Source: Vibrio cyclitrophicus (GTDB lineage Bacteria; Pseudomonadota; Gammaproteobacteria; Enterobacterales; Vibrionaceae). Taken from it: a stretch of 64,000 bases of DNA. This document shows, piece by piece, positions 7,926 through 16,901 of the stretch (the first letter of the stretch is position 1; the number at the start of each line of letters is the position of its first letter). The stretch spans positions 3,224,001-3,288,000 of the forward strand of contig CP065366.1 in the NCBI GenBank assembly GCA_023206055.1, written 5' to 3'. Under the pieces are notes generated by a model that had not been told where the DNA came from, ran no database searches, and was given only the letters and a program-made list of their open reading frames with translations. The translations under genes and the position numbers were made by a program.

Positions 7926-8720
7926 TTAAAACAAATCCTTTTCTAAGCTCTTCGCAGGGAATCTAAATGGCACTGGGCCATCGGCTTCACCTTGCAAGAA
8001 TTGCTGCACTCTCGGGTCGTCATTGTTGTACAACTCTTCAGGCGTTCCCGCAGCAATGATTTTGCTATCGGCCATGAGATAAACCCAATCCGCAATACTC
8101 ATTACTTCTGGAACATCGTGAGAAACAACAATCGAGGTTAAGCCCAACGCTTGATTGAGGTTACGAATAAGCTCAACCAATACGCCCATGGTGATGGGGT
8201 CTTGGCCAACAAACGGCTCATCGTACATGATAAGTTCTGGGTCCAGAGCGATCGCACGTGCCAGCGCAGCTCGTCTCGCCATACCACCAGACAATTCACT
8301 CGGCATTAAATGCGCCGCACCTCGTAGTCCTACCGCCTCAAGCTTAAGTAACACGATGGTACGAATGAACTTTTCATTCAGTTCAGTATGTTCACGTAAT
8401 GGGAACGCCACATTATCAAAGACATTGAGATCCGTAAAAAGCGCCCCAGATTGGAATAGCATGCTCATCTTCTTACGTGCTTGATATAATTTTCGACGTG
8501 ATAATGCCGGGATATTGTCGCCATCAAACCACACTTCACCTTCATCTGGCGGTAATTGCCCGCCAATCAAACGCAACAAGGTCGTTTTACCAATCCCCGA
8601 CGGGCCCATGATTGCGGTTATTTTGCCTTGAGGAACCTCTAAACTTATATCATCAAAGATAACGCGGTCACCGCGTGAAAAGCTGAGGTTCTTAACTTTC
8701 ACAAGCTCAGTGTTCAACAT
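7926..8720 (-). CDS. mlaF: MlaF, ATP-binding subunit of the Mla transporter
   Basis: MlaF powers phospholipid transport by the MlaFEDB complex. Visible ABC motifs are Walker A GPSGIGKTTL (near residue 39), the Q-loop MLFQSGALF (near 87), the signature LSGGMARRAALARA (near 143) and Walker B LIMYDEPFVGQDP (near 163), with the switch histidine in VVSHD (near 198). At 264 residues it is the usual size. It is the first gene of the mla-ibaG-murA run. The promoter should lie in the 265-bp gap shared with divergent yrbG, which is AT-rich; I cannot pick a convincing -10/-35 pair there. Confidence 0.95.
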   Translation of the reverse strand: MLNTELVKVKNLSFSRGDRVIFDDISLEVPQGKITAIMGPSGIGKTTLLRLIGGQLPPDEGEVWFDGDNIPALSRRKLYQARKKMSMLFQSGALFTDLNVFDNVAFPLREHTELNEKFIRTIVLLKLEAVGLRGAAHLMPSELSGGMARRAALARAIALDPELIMYDEPFVGQDPITMGVLVELIRNLNQALGLTSIVVSHDVPEVMSIADWVYLMADSKIIAAGTPEELYNNDDPRVQQFLQGEADGPVPFRFPAKSLEKDLF

Positions 8721-8985
8721 GTTTTTGTTGTTTCCTTGCTTTAAAAAACGCCATTTATGGCTGCAATAATAATGAGTCTACTTTAGAATTAAAAGCACTG
8801 TTCGATTAATTCATGTTTAACAGAAAAGTATGGCAGGAATTTGAAAGCATTGAGAAATTATCCATTCGATACTATTTCTTTACCACTAACTGGTAATTAA
8901 TTTGTCGAGTGACTTCCCTTTTAACTAGCAACAAGTCAAAATTAGCGGTTAATTCTCCGTTTTTTATTAATTTTTAGGAATCATC

Positions 8986-9951
8986 ATGCTTGAAGCGATT
9001 GCGTTTCTTATTATCGGTCTAGGTTTTTTGGTGTGGAGTGCAGATAAACTGGTTTATGGCGCAGCTGCTCTTGCTCGAAATTTCGGTATATCACCACTAG
9101 TTATCGGTATGACGATCTTAGCAATGGGGTCTTCGGCTCCTGAAATGATGGTTTCTGCGACAGCAGCCCTTGATGGCAAAACAGATACAGCTGTAGGTAA
9201 CGTATTAGGCTCAAACATCGCCAATATTGCGCTGATTTTAGGTATTACTGCCCTTATCAAGCCGTTATCGATTAGCTCTGGCGTGATTCGCCGTGAGCTA
9301 CCATTAATGATTGGTGTCACTCTATTGGCAGGCGCACTGCTTTGGGATAACCATTTAGGCTTCTACGAAGGCGTGTTGTTGTTTGTTCTTTTCGCTGCTT
9401 TCTTATTTGCTATGTTACAAATCAGCCGTAGCGAGAAAAAGAACGGCGATGCTTTCCTTGATGAGCAAGAATCAGAGGTCCCTGAGGGCGTAAGTAACCT
9501 TAAAGCCGCAATGTGGGTAGTGGTTGGTCTCATTATTCTACCTTTAGCCGCAAATATGTTGGTTGATAACGCGGTTGTTATCGCTAAGTTCTTTGGCATG
9601 AGCGACCTTGTGATTGGCCTAACCATTATTGCAGTTGGCACCAGTCTTCCAGAACTTGCCGCATCACTTGCCGGTGTAATGAAAGGCGAGGATGACATGG
9701 CTGTGGGTAATATCATCGGTTCAAACGTATTCAACATTCTTGCAGTGATGGGGATACCAGGCATCCTCAACCCTTCAATCTTAAGTGAATTTGCTATGGG
9801 TAGAGATTTCTGGGTAATGCTAGGTGTATCGCTATTGCTTGTTGTGATGGCACTAGGTAAATCTCGCAGTGTGAATCGTATTGAGGGCGGCGTGTTAATC
9901 ATAACGTTTGTTGCATACCAAGCTTACCTACTAATGAACATGTCGGCTTAA
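8986..9951 (+). CDS. yrbG: YrbG-type calcium/sodium antiporter (CaCA family)
   Basis: This is an inner-membrane cation exchanger of the K+-dependent Na+/Ca2+ type. The 321-residue protein has two homologous halves of about five membrane helices each. Each half carries an alpha-repeat: GMTILAMGSSAPEMMVSATAA... near residues 40-60 and GLTIIAVGTSLPELAASLAG near residues 210-229, both followed by VGN-x-x-GSN. The SAPE and SLPE acidic residues are the ion ligands known in the family. An acidic cytoplasmic loop separates the halves. It is divergent from mlaF and is the first gene before kdsD, as in E. coli. The physiological ion has not been firmly settled for bacterial YrbG. Confidence 0.92.
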   Translation: MLEAIAFLIIGLGFLVWSADKLVYGAAALARNFGISPLVIGMTILAMGSSAPEMMVSATAALDGKTDTAVGNVLGSNIANIALILGITALIKPLSISSGVIRRELPLMIGVTLLAGALLWDNHLGFYEGVLLFVLFAAFLFAMLQISRSEKKNGDAFLDEQESEVPEGVSNLKAAMWVVVGLIILPLAANMLVDNAVVIAKFFGMSDLVIGLTIIAVGTSLPELAASLAGVMKGEDDMAVGNIIGSNVFNILAVMGIPGILNPSILSEFAMGRDFWVMLGVSLLLVVMALGKSRSVNRIEGGVLIITFVAYQAYLLMNMSA

Positions 9952-9985
9952 TTGTTGATTTAACTTCCCGTACTTGGAGTATTTG

Positions 9986-10957
9986 ATGTCTCAGCCATTT
10001 GATTACCGCAGCGTTGCAAAACAAGTTTTAGAAACCGAAGTTGCAGGTCTCACTCAATTAGACCAATATTTTAATGATGATTTTTGCAAAGCTTGCGATC
10101 TTATCCTGAACAACAAAGGTAAAGTCGTTGTGATGGGCATGGGTAAATCAGGCCACATTGGCAACAAAATCGCAGCCACACTGGCAAGTACTGGTACATC
10201 GGCTTTCTTTGTACATCCAGGTGAAGCAGCACATGGTGATTTAGGCATGATCGAACCTGGCGATATTGTGATTGCGATATCTAACTCAGGTGAATCAGGA
10301 GAGATCCTCAGCCTGTTCCCTGTATTAAAGCGTCTGAACATCAAGATCATCAGCATGACAGGTAAGCCAGCATCAAACATGGCAACCTTGTCTGATATCC
10401 ATTTACAAATTTCAGTACCGGAAGAAGCTTGTCCACTGGGCTTAGCACCAACAACTAGTACCACGGCGACTTTGGTAATGGGTGATGCATTAGCCGTTGC
10501 ACTTTTACAAGCTCGAGGCTTTACCGCTCAAGACTTTGCATTGTCTCATCCAGGTGGCGCCTTGGGTCGTCAACTGTTGTTGAAACTCGACGACATCATG
10601 CACACAGGCGATGCACTTCCTGTTGTTGCTCCGGATGCGCTAGTTCGAGATGCTCTGTTGGAGATATCTCAGAAAGGCTTAGGTATGACAGCTATCGTTG
10701 GTGAAGATGGCCAAATGGCCGGTATTTTTACCGATGGTGATTTACGCCGCATCTTAGACAAACGTGTTGATATCCATAACACGCAGATTGGTGATGTAAT
10801 GACGCTAAACCCGACCGTAGCAGAGCCAAACATGCTGGCAGTAGAGGGCTTAAACTTGATGCAAGCTAAGAGCATCAATGGCCTGATGTTATGCCAAGAA
10901 GGTAAATTAGTCGGAGCGTTAAACATGCATGACTTACTGAAAGCAGGAGTAATGTAA
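9986..10957 (+). CDS. kdsD: Arabinose-5-phosphate isomerase KdsD
   Basis: KdsD converts ribulose 5-phosphate to arabinose 5-phosphate, the precursor of Kdo in LPS. The 323-residue protein has an N-terminal SIS sugar-isomerase domain (about residues 35-180; GMGKSGHIGNKIAATLASTG and SNSGESGEI are visible) and two CBS domains in the C-terminal third. The frame opens at TTG 9974, but ATG 9986 (MSQPFDY) has TTGGAG upstream and matches the family N-terminus. It overlaps kdsC by one base (TAATG). It lies in the Kdo/LPS-export operon yrbG-kdsD-kdsC-lptC-lptA-lptB. Confidence 0.95.
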   Translation: MSQPFDYRSVAKQVLETEVAGLTQLDQYFNDDFCKACDLILNNKGKVVVMGMGKSGHIGNKIAATLASTGTSAFFVHPGEAAHGDLGMIEPGDIVIAISNSGESGEILSLFPVLKRLNIKIISMTGKPASNMATLSDIHLQISVPEEACPLGLAPTTSTTATLVMGDALAVALLQARGFTAQDFALSHPGGALGRQLLLKLDDIMHTGDALPVVAPDALVRDALLEISQKGLGMTAIVGEDGQMAGIFTDGDLRRILDKRVDIHNTQIGDVMTLNPTVAEPNMLAVEGLNLMQAKSINGLMLCQEGKLVGALNMHDLLKAGVM

Positions 10958-11514
10958 TGACACAGACAATCGAAACTCTATACGGCACGGTCAATTCAGA
11001 TGTATTTGCAATCGCAAAAGAGATCAAACTGCTAATTTGCGATGTTGATGGTGTCTTCTCTGATGGTCGCATCTACATGGGCAACAACGGTGAAGAGCTG
11101 AAAACCTTCCACACTCGTGACGGTTACGGCATAAAATCACTGATGAACGCTGGCATTGAAATCGCGATCATCACGGGTCGCAAATCTCAAATTGTTGAGA
11201 ATCGTATGACCGCCCTAGGCATTAAGCTGATTTATCAAGGTCAAGACGATAAAGTTAAGGCATACCAAGATATTTGCGATAAGCTTTCTGTAAATCCTGA
11301 AAATACAGGTTACATCGGAGACGATCTGATCGACTGGCCTGTAATGGAAAAAGTTGGCTTGAAGGTCTGTGTGGCAGATGGTCACCCGCTACTTGCAAAG
11401 CGTGCAAACTACGTGACGACCATTAACGGTGGTCATGGCGCAGTACGCGAAGTCTGCGACCTGATTTTACAAGCAAGAAATGAACTCGACGTGCATAAAG
11501 GTTTAAGCATATGA
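10957..11514 (+). CDS. kdsC: 3-deoxy-D-manno-octulosonate 8-phosphate phosphatase
   Basis: KdsC removes phosphate from Kdo-8-phosphate to give Kdo for LPS inner core. The 185-residue protein is a C0-type HAD phosphatase with motif I ICDVDGVFSDG near residue 30, motif II TGRKS near residue 74 and motif IV GDDLIDWP near residue 122. The family works as a tetramer with no cap domain. The start overlaps the kdsD stop and the stop overlaps the lptC start (ATGA), so the genes are tightly coupled. Confidence 0.95.
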   Translation: MTQTIETLYGTVNSDVFAIAKEIKLLICDVDGVFSDGRIYMGNNGEELKTFHTRDGYGIKSLMNAGIEIAIITGRKSQIVENRMTALGIKLIYQGQDDKVKAYQDICDKLSVNPENTGYIGDDLIDWPVMEKVGLKVCVADGHPLLAKRANYVTTINGGHGAVREVCDLILQARNELDVHKGLSI

Positions 11515-12074
11515 GTTTTACTCGTATTATCTATTTAATACTCATATTTATTGCCTCTTGGTCGACCTATTACCTGTACGACAAAGAGCAAGCATCAACG
11601 ATACAAGTGGCTCCAAATTTGGAGCTGCCCGCGTTTAGTGGCAAAAGCCTGAACAACATTAGCTACGACGAAAGCGGTATTCGCAGCTATCAGGTTGAAT
11701 CGACGTATTTAGAACACTACTCAGTGGTTGGCGATACGCATTTTCAAAACCCAGTTCTGTCTGTATTCCGTGAAGGGCACACGATTGAATGGCAAGTCAC
11801 CGCTGATCGCGCGATTATGGATGAGAATCAAGTTGTCACTTTTTATGACAACGTGGTAGCAAAGAACCTGCTGCCAGAAGCGAGCTTCGATACAATGACC
11901 ACAGATAAAATGGTTGTTGAGCTGCCTAGCCGAGATTTTTATTCAGAGACTCCGGTCCATATGATCGGTACATTTTTTGAAACTGAGGGACAAGCAATGA
12001 AAGGTAACTTCGGTACCAACAATGCGACCCTCTTTAATTCTGTTCAAGGTAGATATGAAACTCTTACACCTTAG
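11511..12074 (+). CDS. lptC: LptC, inner-membrane LPS export protein
   Basis: LptC is a bitopic inner-membrane protein that passes LPS from LptB2FG to the periplasmic LptA bridge. The 187-residue protein has one N-terminal membrane helix (about residues 6-22) followed by a beta-jellyroll periplasmic domain. Sequence identity across species is low, so the call rests on length, topology and its fixed place between kdsC and lptA. It overlaps kdsC by four bases and lptA by 20 bases. Confidence 0.92.
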   Translation: MSFTRIIYLILIFIASWSTYYLYDKEQASTIQVAPNLELPAFSGKSLNNISYDESGIRSYQVESTYLEHYSVVGDTHFQNPVLSVFREGHTIEWQVTADRAIMDENQVVTFYDNVVAKNLLPEASFDTMTTDKMVVELPSRDFYSETPVHMIGTFFETEGQAMKGNFGTNNATLFNSVQGRYETLTP

Positions 12075-12549
12075 TTTATTCGCTTTGACCCTTGCGGCAC
12101 CTAATGTCTATGCTCTATCTTCGGATAGCGAGCAACCTGTCTACATTGACTCAGACAGCCAGCAATTGGATATGAAAAGTAACCAAGTGACTTTCCTTGG
12201 TGATGTAAACCTTAAACAAGGTAGCATCAATATCAATGCCGATAAGGTTATTGTTACTCGTAACGCCGTAAATGGTGAGATTGAAGAGATTCAAGGCTTC
12301 GGTAAGCCAGCAACCTTCTCTCAGCTAACTGACGACGGTAAGACACTCTACGGTGAAGCTGACGACCTACATTACCAGCTTGTTGCCGACAGACTGATCA
12401 TGACCAAGAATGCGATGCTATCTCAAGATGGCAGCATCATTCGCGGCTCTAAGATTACTTACCAGATCGGTTCTCAGAAATTAGTCGCTGACAGTGGTGA
12501 AAACAAACGAGTGTCAACGGTTTTACAACCAACGGAAGTGAATAAGTAA
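12055..12549 (+). CDS. lptA: LptA, periplasmic LPS transport bridge protein
   Basis: LptA polymerises head to tail to form the periplasmic bridge that carries LPS from LptC to LptD. Its 164 residues include a signal peptide (MKLLHLSLFALTLAAPNVYA, cleavage after ALA/YA-type site near residue 20) and an OstA-like beta-jellyroll (SDSQQLDMKSNQVTFLGDV is visible). The open frame extends 11 codons upstream, but I chose ATG 12055 because it gives a proper signal peptide and is preceded by AGGTAG. The gene begins inside the last 20 bases of lptC. Confidence 0.93.
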   Translation: MKLLHLSLFALTLAAPNVYALSSDSEQPVYIDSDSQQLDMKSNQVTFLGDVNLKQGSININADKVIVTRNAVNGEIEEIQGFGKPATFSQLTDDGKTLYGEADDLHYQLVADRLIMTKNAMLSQDGSIIRGSKITYQIGSQKLVADSGENKRVSTVLQPTEVNK

Positions 12550-12551
12550 CG

Positions 12552-13277
12552 ATGGCTGTTCTTAAAGCAAAAAACCTAGCGAAAACCTACAGTAAGCGTA
12601 AGGTTGTTACCGATGTAAGCTTACAGGTAGAGTCAGGCCAGATCGTTGGCTTACTTGGGCCTAACGGTGCAGGTAAAACCACGTCTTTCTATATGATTGT
12701 TGGTCTGGTTGCGCGTGATGAAGGTACCATCAGCATTGATGACCGAGACATCAGTATCTTGCCAATGCACAGCCGTTCTCGTCTTGGTATCGGTTACCTG
12801 CCTCAAGAAGCATCTATCTTCCGTAAGCTGTCTGTAGAAAACAACATCATGGCGGTTTTACAAACCCGTGATGAAATGACTAACGAACAACGCCAAGATA
12901 AGCTGGAAGACCTACTAGAAGAGTTCCACATCCAACATATCCGTACCAGCAATGGTATGGCTCTGTCAGGTGGTGAGCGACGTCGTGTTGAGATTGCTCG
13001 CGCACTAGCAGCAAATCCGCAGTTCATTCTTCTGGATGAACCGTTCGCAGGTGTTGACCCGATATCAGTAATCGATATCAAAAAAATCATTGTTCACCTG
13101 CGCGATCGCGGCTTGGGCGTTTTGATTACCGACCACAACGTTCGTGAAACATTAGACGTATGTGAAAAAGCTTACATCGTAAGCCAAGGGCACCTGATCG
13201 CTGAGGGTACTCCTGAAGATGTTCTCAATAACGAACAAGTTAAACAAGTTTATCTAGGCGAACAATTCCGTCTATGA
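12552..13277 (+). CDS. lptB: LptB, ATPase of the LPS export ABC transporter
   Basis: LptB drives LPS extraction from the inner membrane together with LptF and LptG, which are encoded elsewhere. The 241-residue ATPase has Walker A GPNGAGKTTSF (near residue 35), Q-loop LPQEASIF (near 84), signature LSGGERRRVEIARAL (near 139) and Walker B ILLDEPFAGVDP (near 159), with the switch histidine in TDHNVRE (near 195). It starts two bases after the lptA stop and is followed 54 bases later by rpoN, the standard gammaproteobacterial order. Confidence 0.96.
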   Translation: MAVLKAKNLAKTYSKRKVVTDVSLQVESGQIVGLLGPNGAGKTTSFYMIVGLVARDEGTISIDDRDISILPMHSRSRLGIGYLPQEASIFRKLSVENNIMAVLQTRDEMTNEQRQDKLEDLLEEFHIQHIRTSNGMALSGGERRRVEIARALAANPQFILLDEPFAGVDPISVIDIKKIIVHLRDRGLGVLITDHNVRETLDVCEKAYIVSQGHLIAEGTPEDVLNNEQVKQVYLGEQFRL

Positions 13278-13331
13278 TTATATAGAGAGTATCGAGAGTT
13301 CTAAGAATAATAACTAGGTAAGTCACACTGA

Positions 13332-14792
13332 ATGAAACCCTCATTACAACTTAAGCTAGGCCAACAGTTAGCAATGACTCCTCAATTGCAGCAAGCGATT
13401 CGTTTGTTGCAATTGTCTACTTTAGATTTGCAACAAGAGATTCAAGAAGCACTTGAATCTAACCCACTACTCGATGTCGAAGAAGGCAATGAAGACACGC
13501 CAACATCGGAAGAAAAACCTAGCAGTGACGAAAAAGAAACAGTTGAAGCCACAGAGCAAGACTTACCTGATAGCTCAGACTTAATCGAAAAATCAGAGAT
13601 TGGCAACGAACTAGAAATCGACACAACTTGGGAAGATGTCTACAGCGCAAACACCGGTAATACGGGTATTGCGATTGATGACGACATGCCTGTTTATCAA
13701 GGCGAAACTACTCAAAGTCTGCACGATTACCTACTTTGGCAACTAGACCTAACACCATTCACTGACACCGACCGAAGCATCGCTTTTGCCTTAATAGATG
13801 CCATCGATGACTATGGCTACCTCACTGTAACTTGTGAAGACATCCTTGAAAACTTCGACAACGAAGAGATCGAGCTTGATGAAATTGAAGCCGTACGTAA
13901 ACGAATTCAGCAGTTTGACCCGCTAGGTGTTGGTTCAGTCAATCTGCAAGATTGCTTGTTACTGCAACTGGCAACCTTCCCTCAAGATACGCCTTGGCTC
14001 AACGAAGCTAAGTTAGTACTTACTAGCCATATCGACCAACTAGGCAACCGCGATTACAAACTGGTTATCAAAGAGACCAAGTTGAAAGAAGCAGAACTAC
14101 GTGAAGTTTTGCAGCTTATTCAACAACTGGATCCTCGCCCTGGCAGTAAGATTACTCCGGATGAAACTGAGTATGTGGTTCCAGATGTATCTGTCTTCAA
14201 AGACCTTGGCAAATGGTTAGTGACCATTAACCCTGATAGCGTGCCTAAGTTGAAAGTGAATCAGCAGTACGCTGATTTGGGCAGTAAAGGCAACAGCGCC
14301 GACAATCAATACATCCGCTCAAATTTGCAAGAAGCAAAGTGGCTAATTAAAAGCCTAGAGAGCCGAAATGAGACGCTACTCAAAGTTGCGCGATGCATTG
14401 TTGAACATCAGCGTGATTTCTTCGAACATGGCGAAGAAGCGATGAAGCCAATGGTTCTCAATGATGTTGCGTTAGCTGTTGATATGCACGAATCCACGAT
14501 CTCTCGTGTGACGACTCAAAAATTCATGCATACGCCACGTGGCATCTTCGAACTCAAATACTTTTTCTCAAGCCATGTCAGCACTGACAATGGCGGTGAA
14601 TGTTCATCTACAGCAATTCGCGCACTCATTAAGAAGCTTGTCGCAGCGGAAAATACCGCAAAGCCTCTAAGTGATAGTAAGATTGCTGCTTTACTGGCTG
14701 ACCAAGGAATTCAGGTAGCTAGACGTACTATAGCGAAATACCGTGAGTCTCTGGGCATTGCCCCATCGAGTCAGCGTAAACGCCTGCTATAA
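13332..14792 (+). CDS. rpoN: RNA polymerase sigma-54 factor
   Basis: RpoN recognises -24/-12 promoters and needs enhancer-binding ATPases; in vibrios it controls flagella, nitrogen use, quorum sensing and other traits. The 486-residue protein has the glutamine-rich activator region I (LQLKLGQQLAMTPQLQQAIR, residues 4-23), a very acidic region II (about residues 48-115), a core-binding domain, a helix-turn-helix near residues 370-390 and the C-terminal RpoN box ARRTIAKYRE (near residue 467). Length and architecture are complete. It sits between lptB and hpf, in the usual rpoN-hpf-ptsN-rapZ-npr cluster. Confidence 0.97.
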   Translation: MKPSLQLKLGQQLAMTPQLQQAIRLLQLSTLDLQQEIQEALESNPLLDVEEGNEDTPTSEEKPSSDEKETVEATEQDLPDSSDLIEKSEIGNELEIDTTWEDVYSANTGNTGIAIDDDMPVYQGETTQSLHDYLLWQLDLTPFTDTDRSIAFALIDAIDDYGYLTVTCEDILENFDNEEIELDEIEAVRKRIQQFDPLGVGSVNLQDCLLLQLATFPQDTPWLNEAKLVLTSHIDQLGNRDYKLVIKETKLKEAELREVLQLIQQLDPRPGSKITPDETEYVVPDVSVFKDLGKWLVTINPDSVPKLKVNQQYADLGSKGNSADNQYIRSNLQEAKWLIKSLESRNETLLKVARCIVEHQRDFFEHGEEAMKPMVLNDVALAVDMHESTISRVTTQKFMHTPRGIFELKYFFSSHVSTDNGGECSSTAIRALIKKLVAAENTAKPLSDSKIAALLADQGIQVARRTIAKYRESLGIAPSSQRKRLL

Positions 14793-14854
14793 GCTCATTT
14801 AGTTGCTAGTAACTTAGCCACTATGATCAGGCAACCAACTGAAAAGGAAAGTCT

Positions 14855-15142
14855 ATGCAAATCAATATTCAAGGCCATCACGTTGATCTTACCGATTCAA
14901 TGCAAGACTATGTTCACACCAAATTCGACAAACTTGAGCGCTTCTTTGATCATATCAATAGCGTTCAGGTTGTTTTAAAAGTTGAAAAAATCAATCAAAT
15001 CGCAGAAGCTACCCTGCATATAAATCAGGGGGAAATCCATGCGACAGCAACAGATGAAAGCATGTATGCCGCGATTGATTCATTGGTTGATAAACTTGTC
15101 CGCCAACTCAACAAGCACAAAGAAAAGCTAAGTAGTCACTAA
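14855..15142 (+). CDS. hpf: Short ribosome hibernation promoting factor
   Basis: HPF binds the 30S decoding centre and promotes 100S ribosome dimers in stationary phase, acting with RMF in gammaproteobacteria. The 95-residue product is the short form, lacking the C-terminal dimerisation domain of long HPF. The sigma-54-modulation/S30EA fold is recognised by VDLTDSMQDYVHTKFDKLER and the basic C-terminus DKLVRQLNKHKEKL. A clear Shine-Dalgarno, AAAAGGAAAG, precedes the ATG. It ends one base before ptsN. Confidence 0.94.
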   Translation: MQINIQGHHVDLTDSMQDYVHTKFDKLERFFDHINSVQVVLKVEKINQIAEATLHINQGEIHATATDESMYAAIDSLVDKLVRQLNKHKEKLSSH

Positions 15143-15143
15143 C

Positions 15144-15602
15144 ATGCAATTAAGCGAAGTACTTTCATTGGACTGCACCAAAAGTGCAGTCCAATGCACA
15201 AGCAAAAAAAGAGCCCTTGAGCTCATCAGTCAGATCGCAGCAGAAAGCTGTGGTCAAGATTCAACAGAACTGTTTGAGTGCATGTTGAGCCGTGAAAAAA
15301 TGGGCAGTACCGGTATTGGTAATGGCATCGCTATTCCTCACGCTCGTATGAATGTCAGTGATAAAGCAATTGCTGTATTACTGCAATGCCAAGAACCCAT
15401 CGAGTTTGATGCGATTGATAATCGTCCCGTCGACCTACTATTTGCCCTACTTGTTCCAAGTGAGCAGTGCAAGGAGCATCTAAAAACCCTTTCTTGTATG
15501 GCAGAGCGACTCAACGACAAGCAGACTCTTAAACAATTACGTAACGCTCAAAGCGATCAAGAGCTTTATGACATCATGATTCAAGTGCCAACTTGCGAGT
15601 AA
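15144..15602 (+). CDS. ptsN: Nitrogen-regulatory PTS EIIA(Ntr)
   Basis: PtsN accepts phosphate from NPr and regulates targets such as potassium transport and envelope stress responses; it carries no sugar. The 152-residue protein has the PTS EIIA type-2 active site GIAIPHARM, in which the histidine near residue 66 is phosphorylated. Length matches E. coli PtsN (163) roughly. It is immediately followed by rapZ and npr, so donor and acceptor of the phosphate are cotranscribed. Confidence 0.95.
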   Translation: MQLSEVLSLDCTKSAVQCTSKKRALELISQIAAESCGQDSTELFECMLSREKMGSTGIGNGIAIPHARMNVSDKAIAVLLQCQEPIEFDAIDNRPVDLLFALLVPSEQCKEHLKTLSCMAERLNDKQTLKQLRNAQSDQELYDIMIQVPTCE

Positions 15603-15606
15603 TAAC

Positions 15607-16476
15607 ATGCGATTAATCGTTGTTAGTGGCCAATCTGGGGCCGGTAAAAGTGTTGCGCTACGAGTACTAGAAGACTTGGGCTATTACTGTGTTGATAATC
15701 TACCAGTAAACCTGCTCAACGACTTCGTCGAGTCGGTACGTGAAAGCAACCAAAACGTTGCCGTAAGTATTGATATACGTAACCTACCGAAAGAGCCTCA
15801 GTTAGTCACCGACACGCTCGAGCAGCTAGAGTCAGCCACTAACATTGATGTTGATGTCTTATTCCTAGACGCCAGCAAGCAGACGCTTCTCAAGCGCTAC
15901 AGCGAAACACGCAGAATTCACCCCTTATCGATTGGCCAAGAGAAACTCTCTCTGGAACAAGCAATTGATTTAGAAAAGACACTCCTGACACCTCTCGCAG
16001 AGCACGCTAGTATTGTGATCGACAGTAGTGACTGCAACCTCTACGAATTGAGTGAAAAGGTACGCTTTAAAGTTGAAGGCAAAGAGAAGCAAGAGCTGAT
16101 CATCGTCTTTCAATCTTTTGGTTTTAAGTATGGTCTGCCAAGTGATGCCGACTATGTGTTTGATGTTCGCTTTTTGCCGAACCCTCACTGGGAACCCGCA
16201 CTGCGACCAATGACGGGGCTAGATGCACCGATTCACTCTTTCCTAGAAAAGCACCCAGAAGTGATTGAACTCAAGCAACAGATCCAAGGCTTTGTTGAGC
16301 AGTGGCTACCAATGTTAGAGAAGAATAATCGCAGTTATTTAACAGTCGCAATTGGTTGTACTGGCGGTAAGCACCGCTCGGTTTATCTAACTCAAAAAAT
16401 TGGTGAGTACTTCGAACAACTTGGCCACCAAATTCAAATCAGACACGCCTCCCTAGAGAAGCATCAACAGGGCTAA
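15607..16476 (+). CDS. rapZ: RNase adapter protein RapZ
   Basis: RapZ binds the sRNA GlmZ and presents it to RNase E, tuning glucosamine-6-phosphate synthase; it senses glucosamine 6-phosphate. The 289-residue protein has an N-terminal P-loop (GQSGAGKSVALRVLEDLG, residues 7-24), the LPVNLL segment and a C-terminal RNA-binding half including GCTGGKHRSVYL near residue 255. The family is also called YvcJ/YhbJ. GlmY and GlmZ are not in this window. It begins four bases after ptsN and ends two bases before npr. Confidence 0.95.
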   Translation: MRLIVVSGQSGAGKSVALRVLEDLGYYCVDNLPVNLLNDFVESVRESNQNVAVSIDIRNLPKEPQLVTDTLEQLESATNIDVDVLFLDASKQTLLKRYSETRRIHPLSIGQEKLSLEQAIDLEKTLLTPLAEHASIVIDSSDCNLYELSEKVRFKVEGKEKQELIIVFQSFGFKYGLPSDADYVFDVRFLPNPHWEPALRPMTGLDAPIHSFLEKHPEVIELKQQIQGFVEQWLPMLEKNNRSYLTVAIGCTGGKHRSVYLTQKIGEYFEQLGHQIQIRHASLEKHQQG

Positions 16477-16478
16477 TC

Positions 16479-16754
16479 ATGGAATTAACTCGAACTGTAC
16501 TGATCCAAAATCGCTTGGGTCTTCACGCTAGAGCAGCCGTAAAGTTGGTCGAGCTTGCACAAAGCTTTGATGCGACCATCACTATCCATAGTGAAGAAGA
16601 TAAAAGCGCGACAGCAGACAGCGTGATGGGACTGCTTATGCTTGAATCAGCACAAGGGCAACACATTACTATTCAAGCTGCAGGCTCCGATTCACAACAA
16701 GCACTTGATGCCGTCTGCCATCTAATTGAAGACAAGTTTGATGAAGGTGAGTAG
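16479..16754 (+). CDS. npr: Phosphocarrier protein NPr
   Basis: NPr is the HPr-like carrier of the nitrogen PTS, taking phosphate from PtsP and passing it to PtsN. The 91-residue protein has the active-site histidine in RLGLHARAA near residue 16 and the HPr regulatory-site region SVMGLLML near residues 47-54. It closes the rpoN-hpf-ptsN-rapZ-npr cluster. The 147-bp gap to mgtE has no strong terminator that I can see. Confidence 0.93.
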   Translation: MELTRTVLIQNRLGLHARAAVKLVELAQSFDATITIHSEEDKSATADSVMGLLMLESAQGQHITIQAAGSDSQQALDAVCHLIEDKFDEGE

Positions 16755-16901
16755 CGAAGGCACTTCACTCGTAGCACCTAAGACTCAAACAGCGAACCAA
16801 CCAATATTAAATATTAGTTCTACCTAAGTTTATGATTTAAATAAGCCCCAGAATTAAGTTACTATTCCAAGCATTGTTAGAATATGAGATAGGAGGAAAA
16901 T

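Noticed and set aside
12022..12054. Upstream start for lptA inside lptC
   Set aside because: It would put eleven extra residues before a normal signal peptide and lacks a good ribosome site; ATG 12055 is better.
16755..16901. Mg2+ riboswitch (ykoK/M-box) or terminator upstream of mgtE
   Set aside because: I find no conserved M-box blocks in the 147-bp gap, and vibrio mgtE control is unknown to me.
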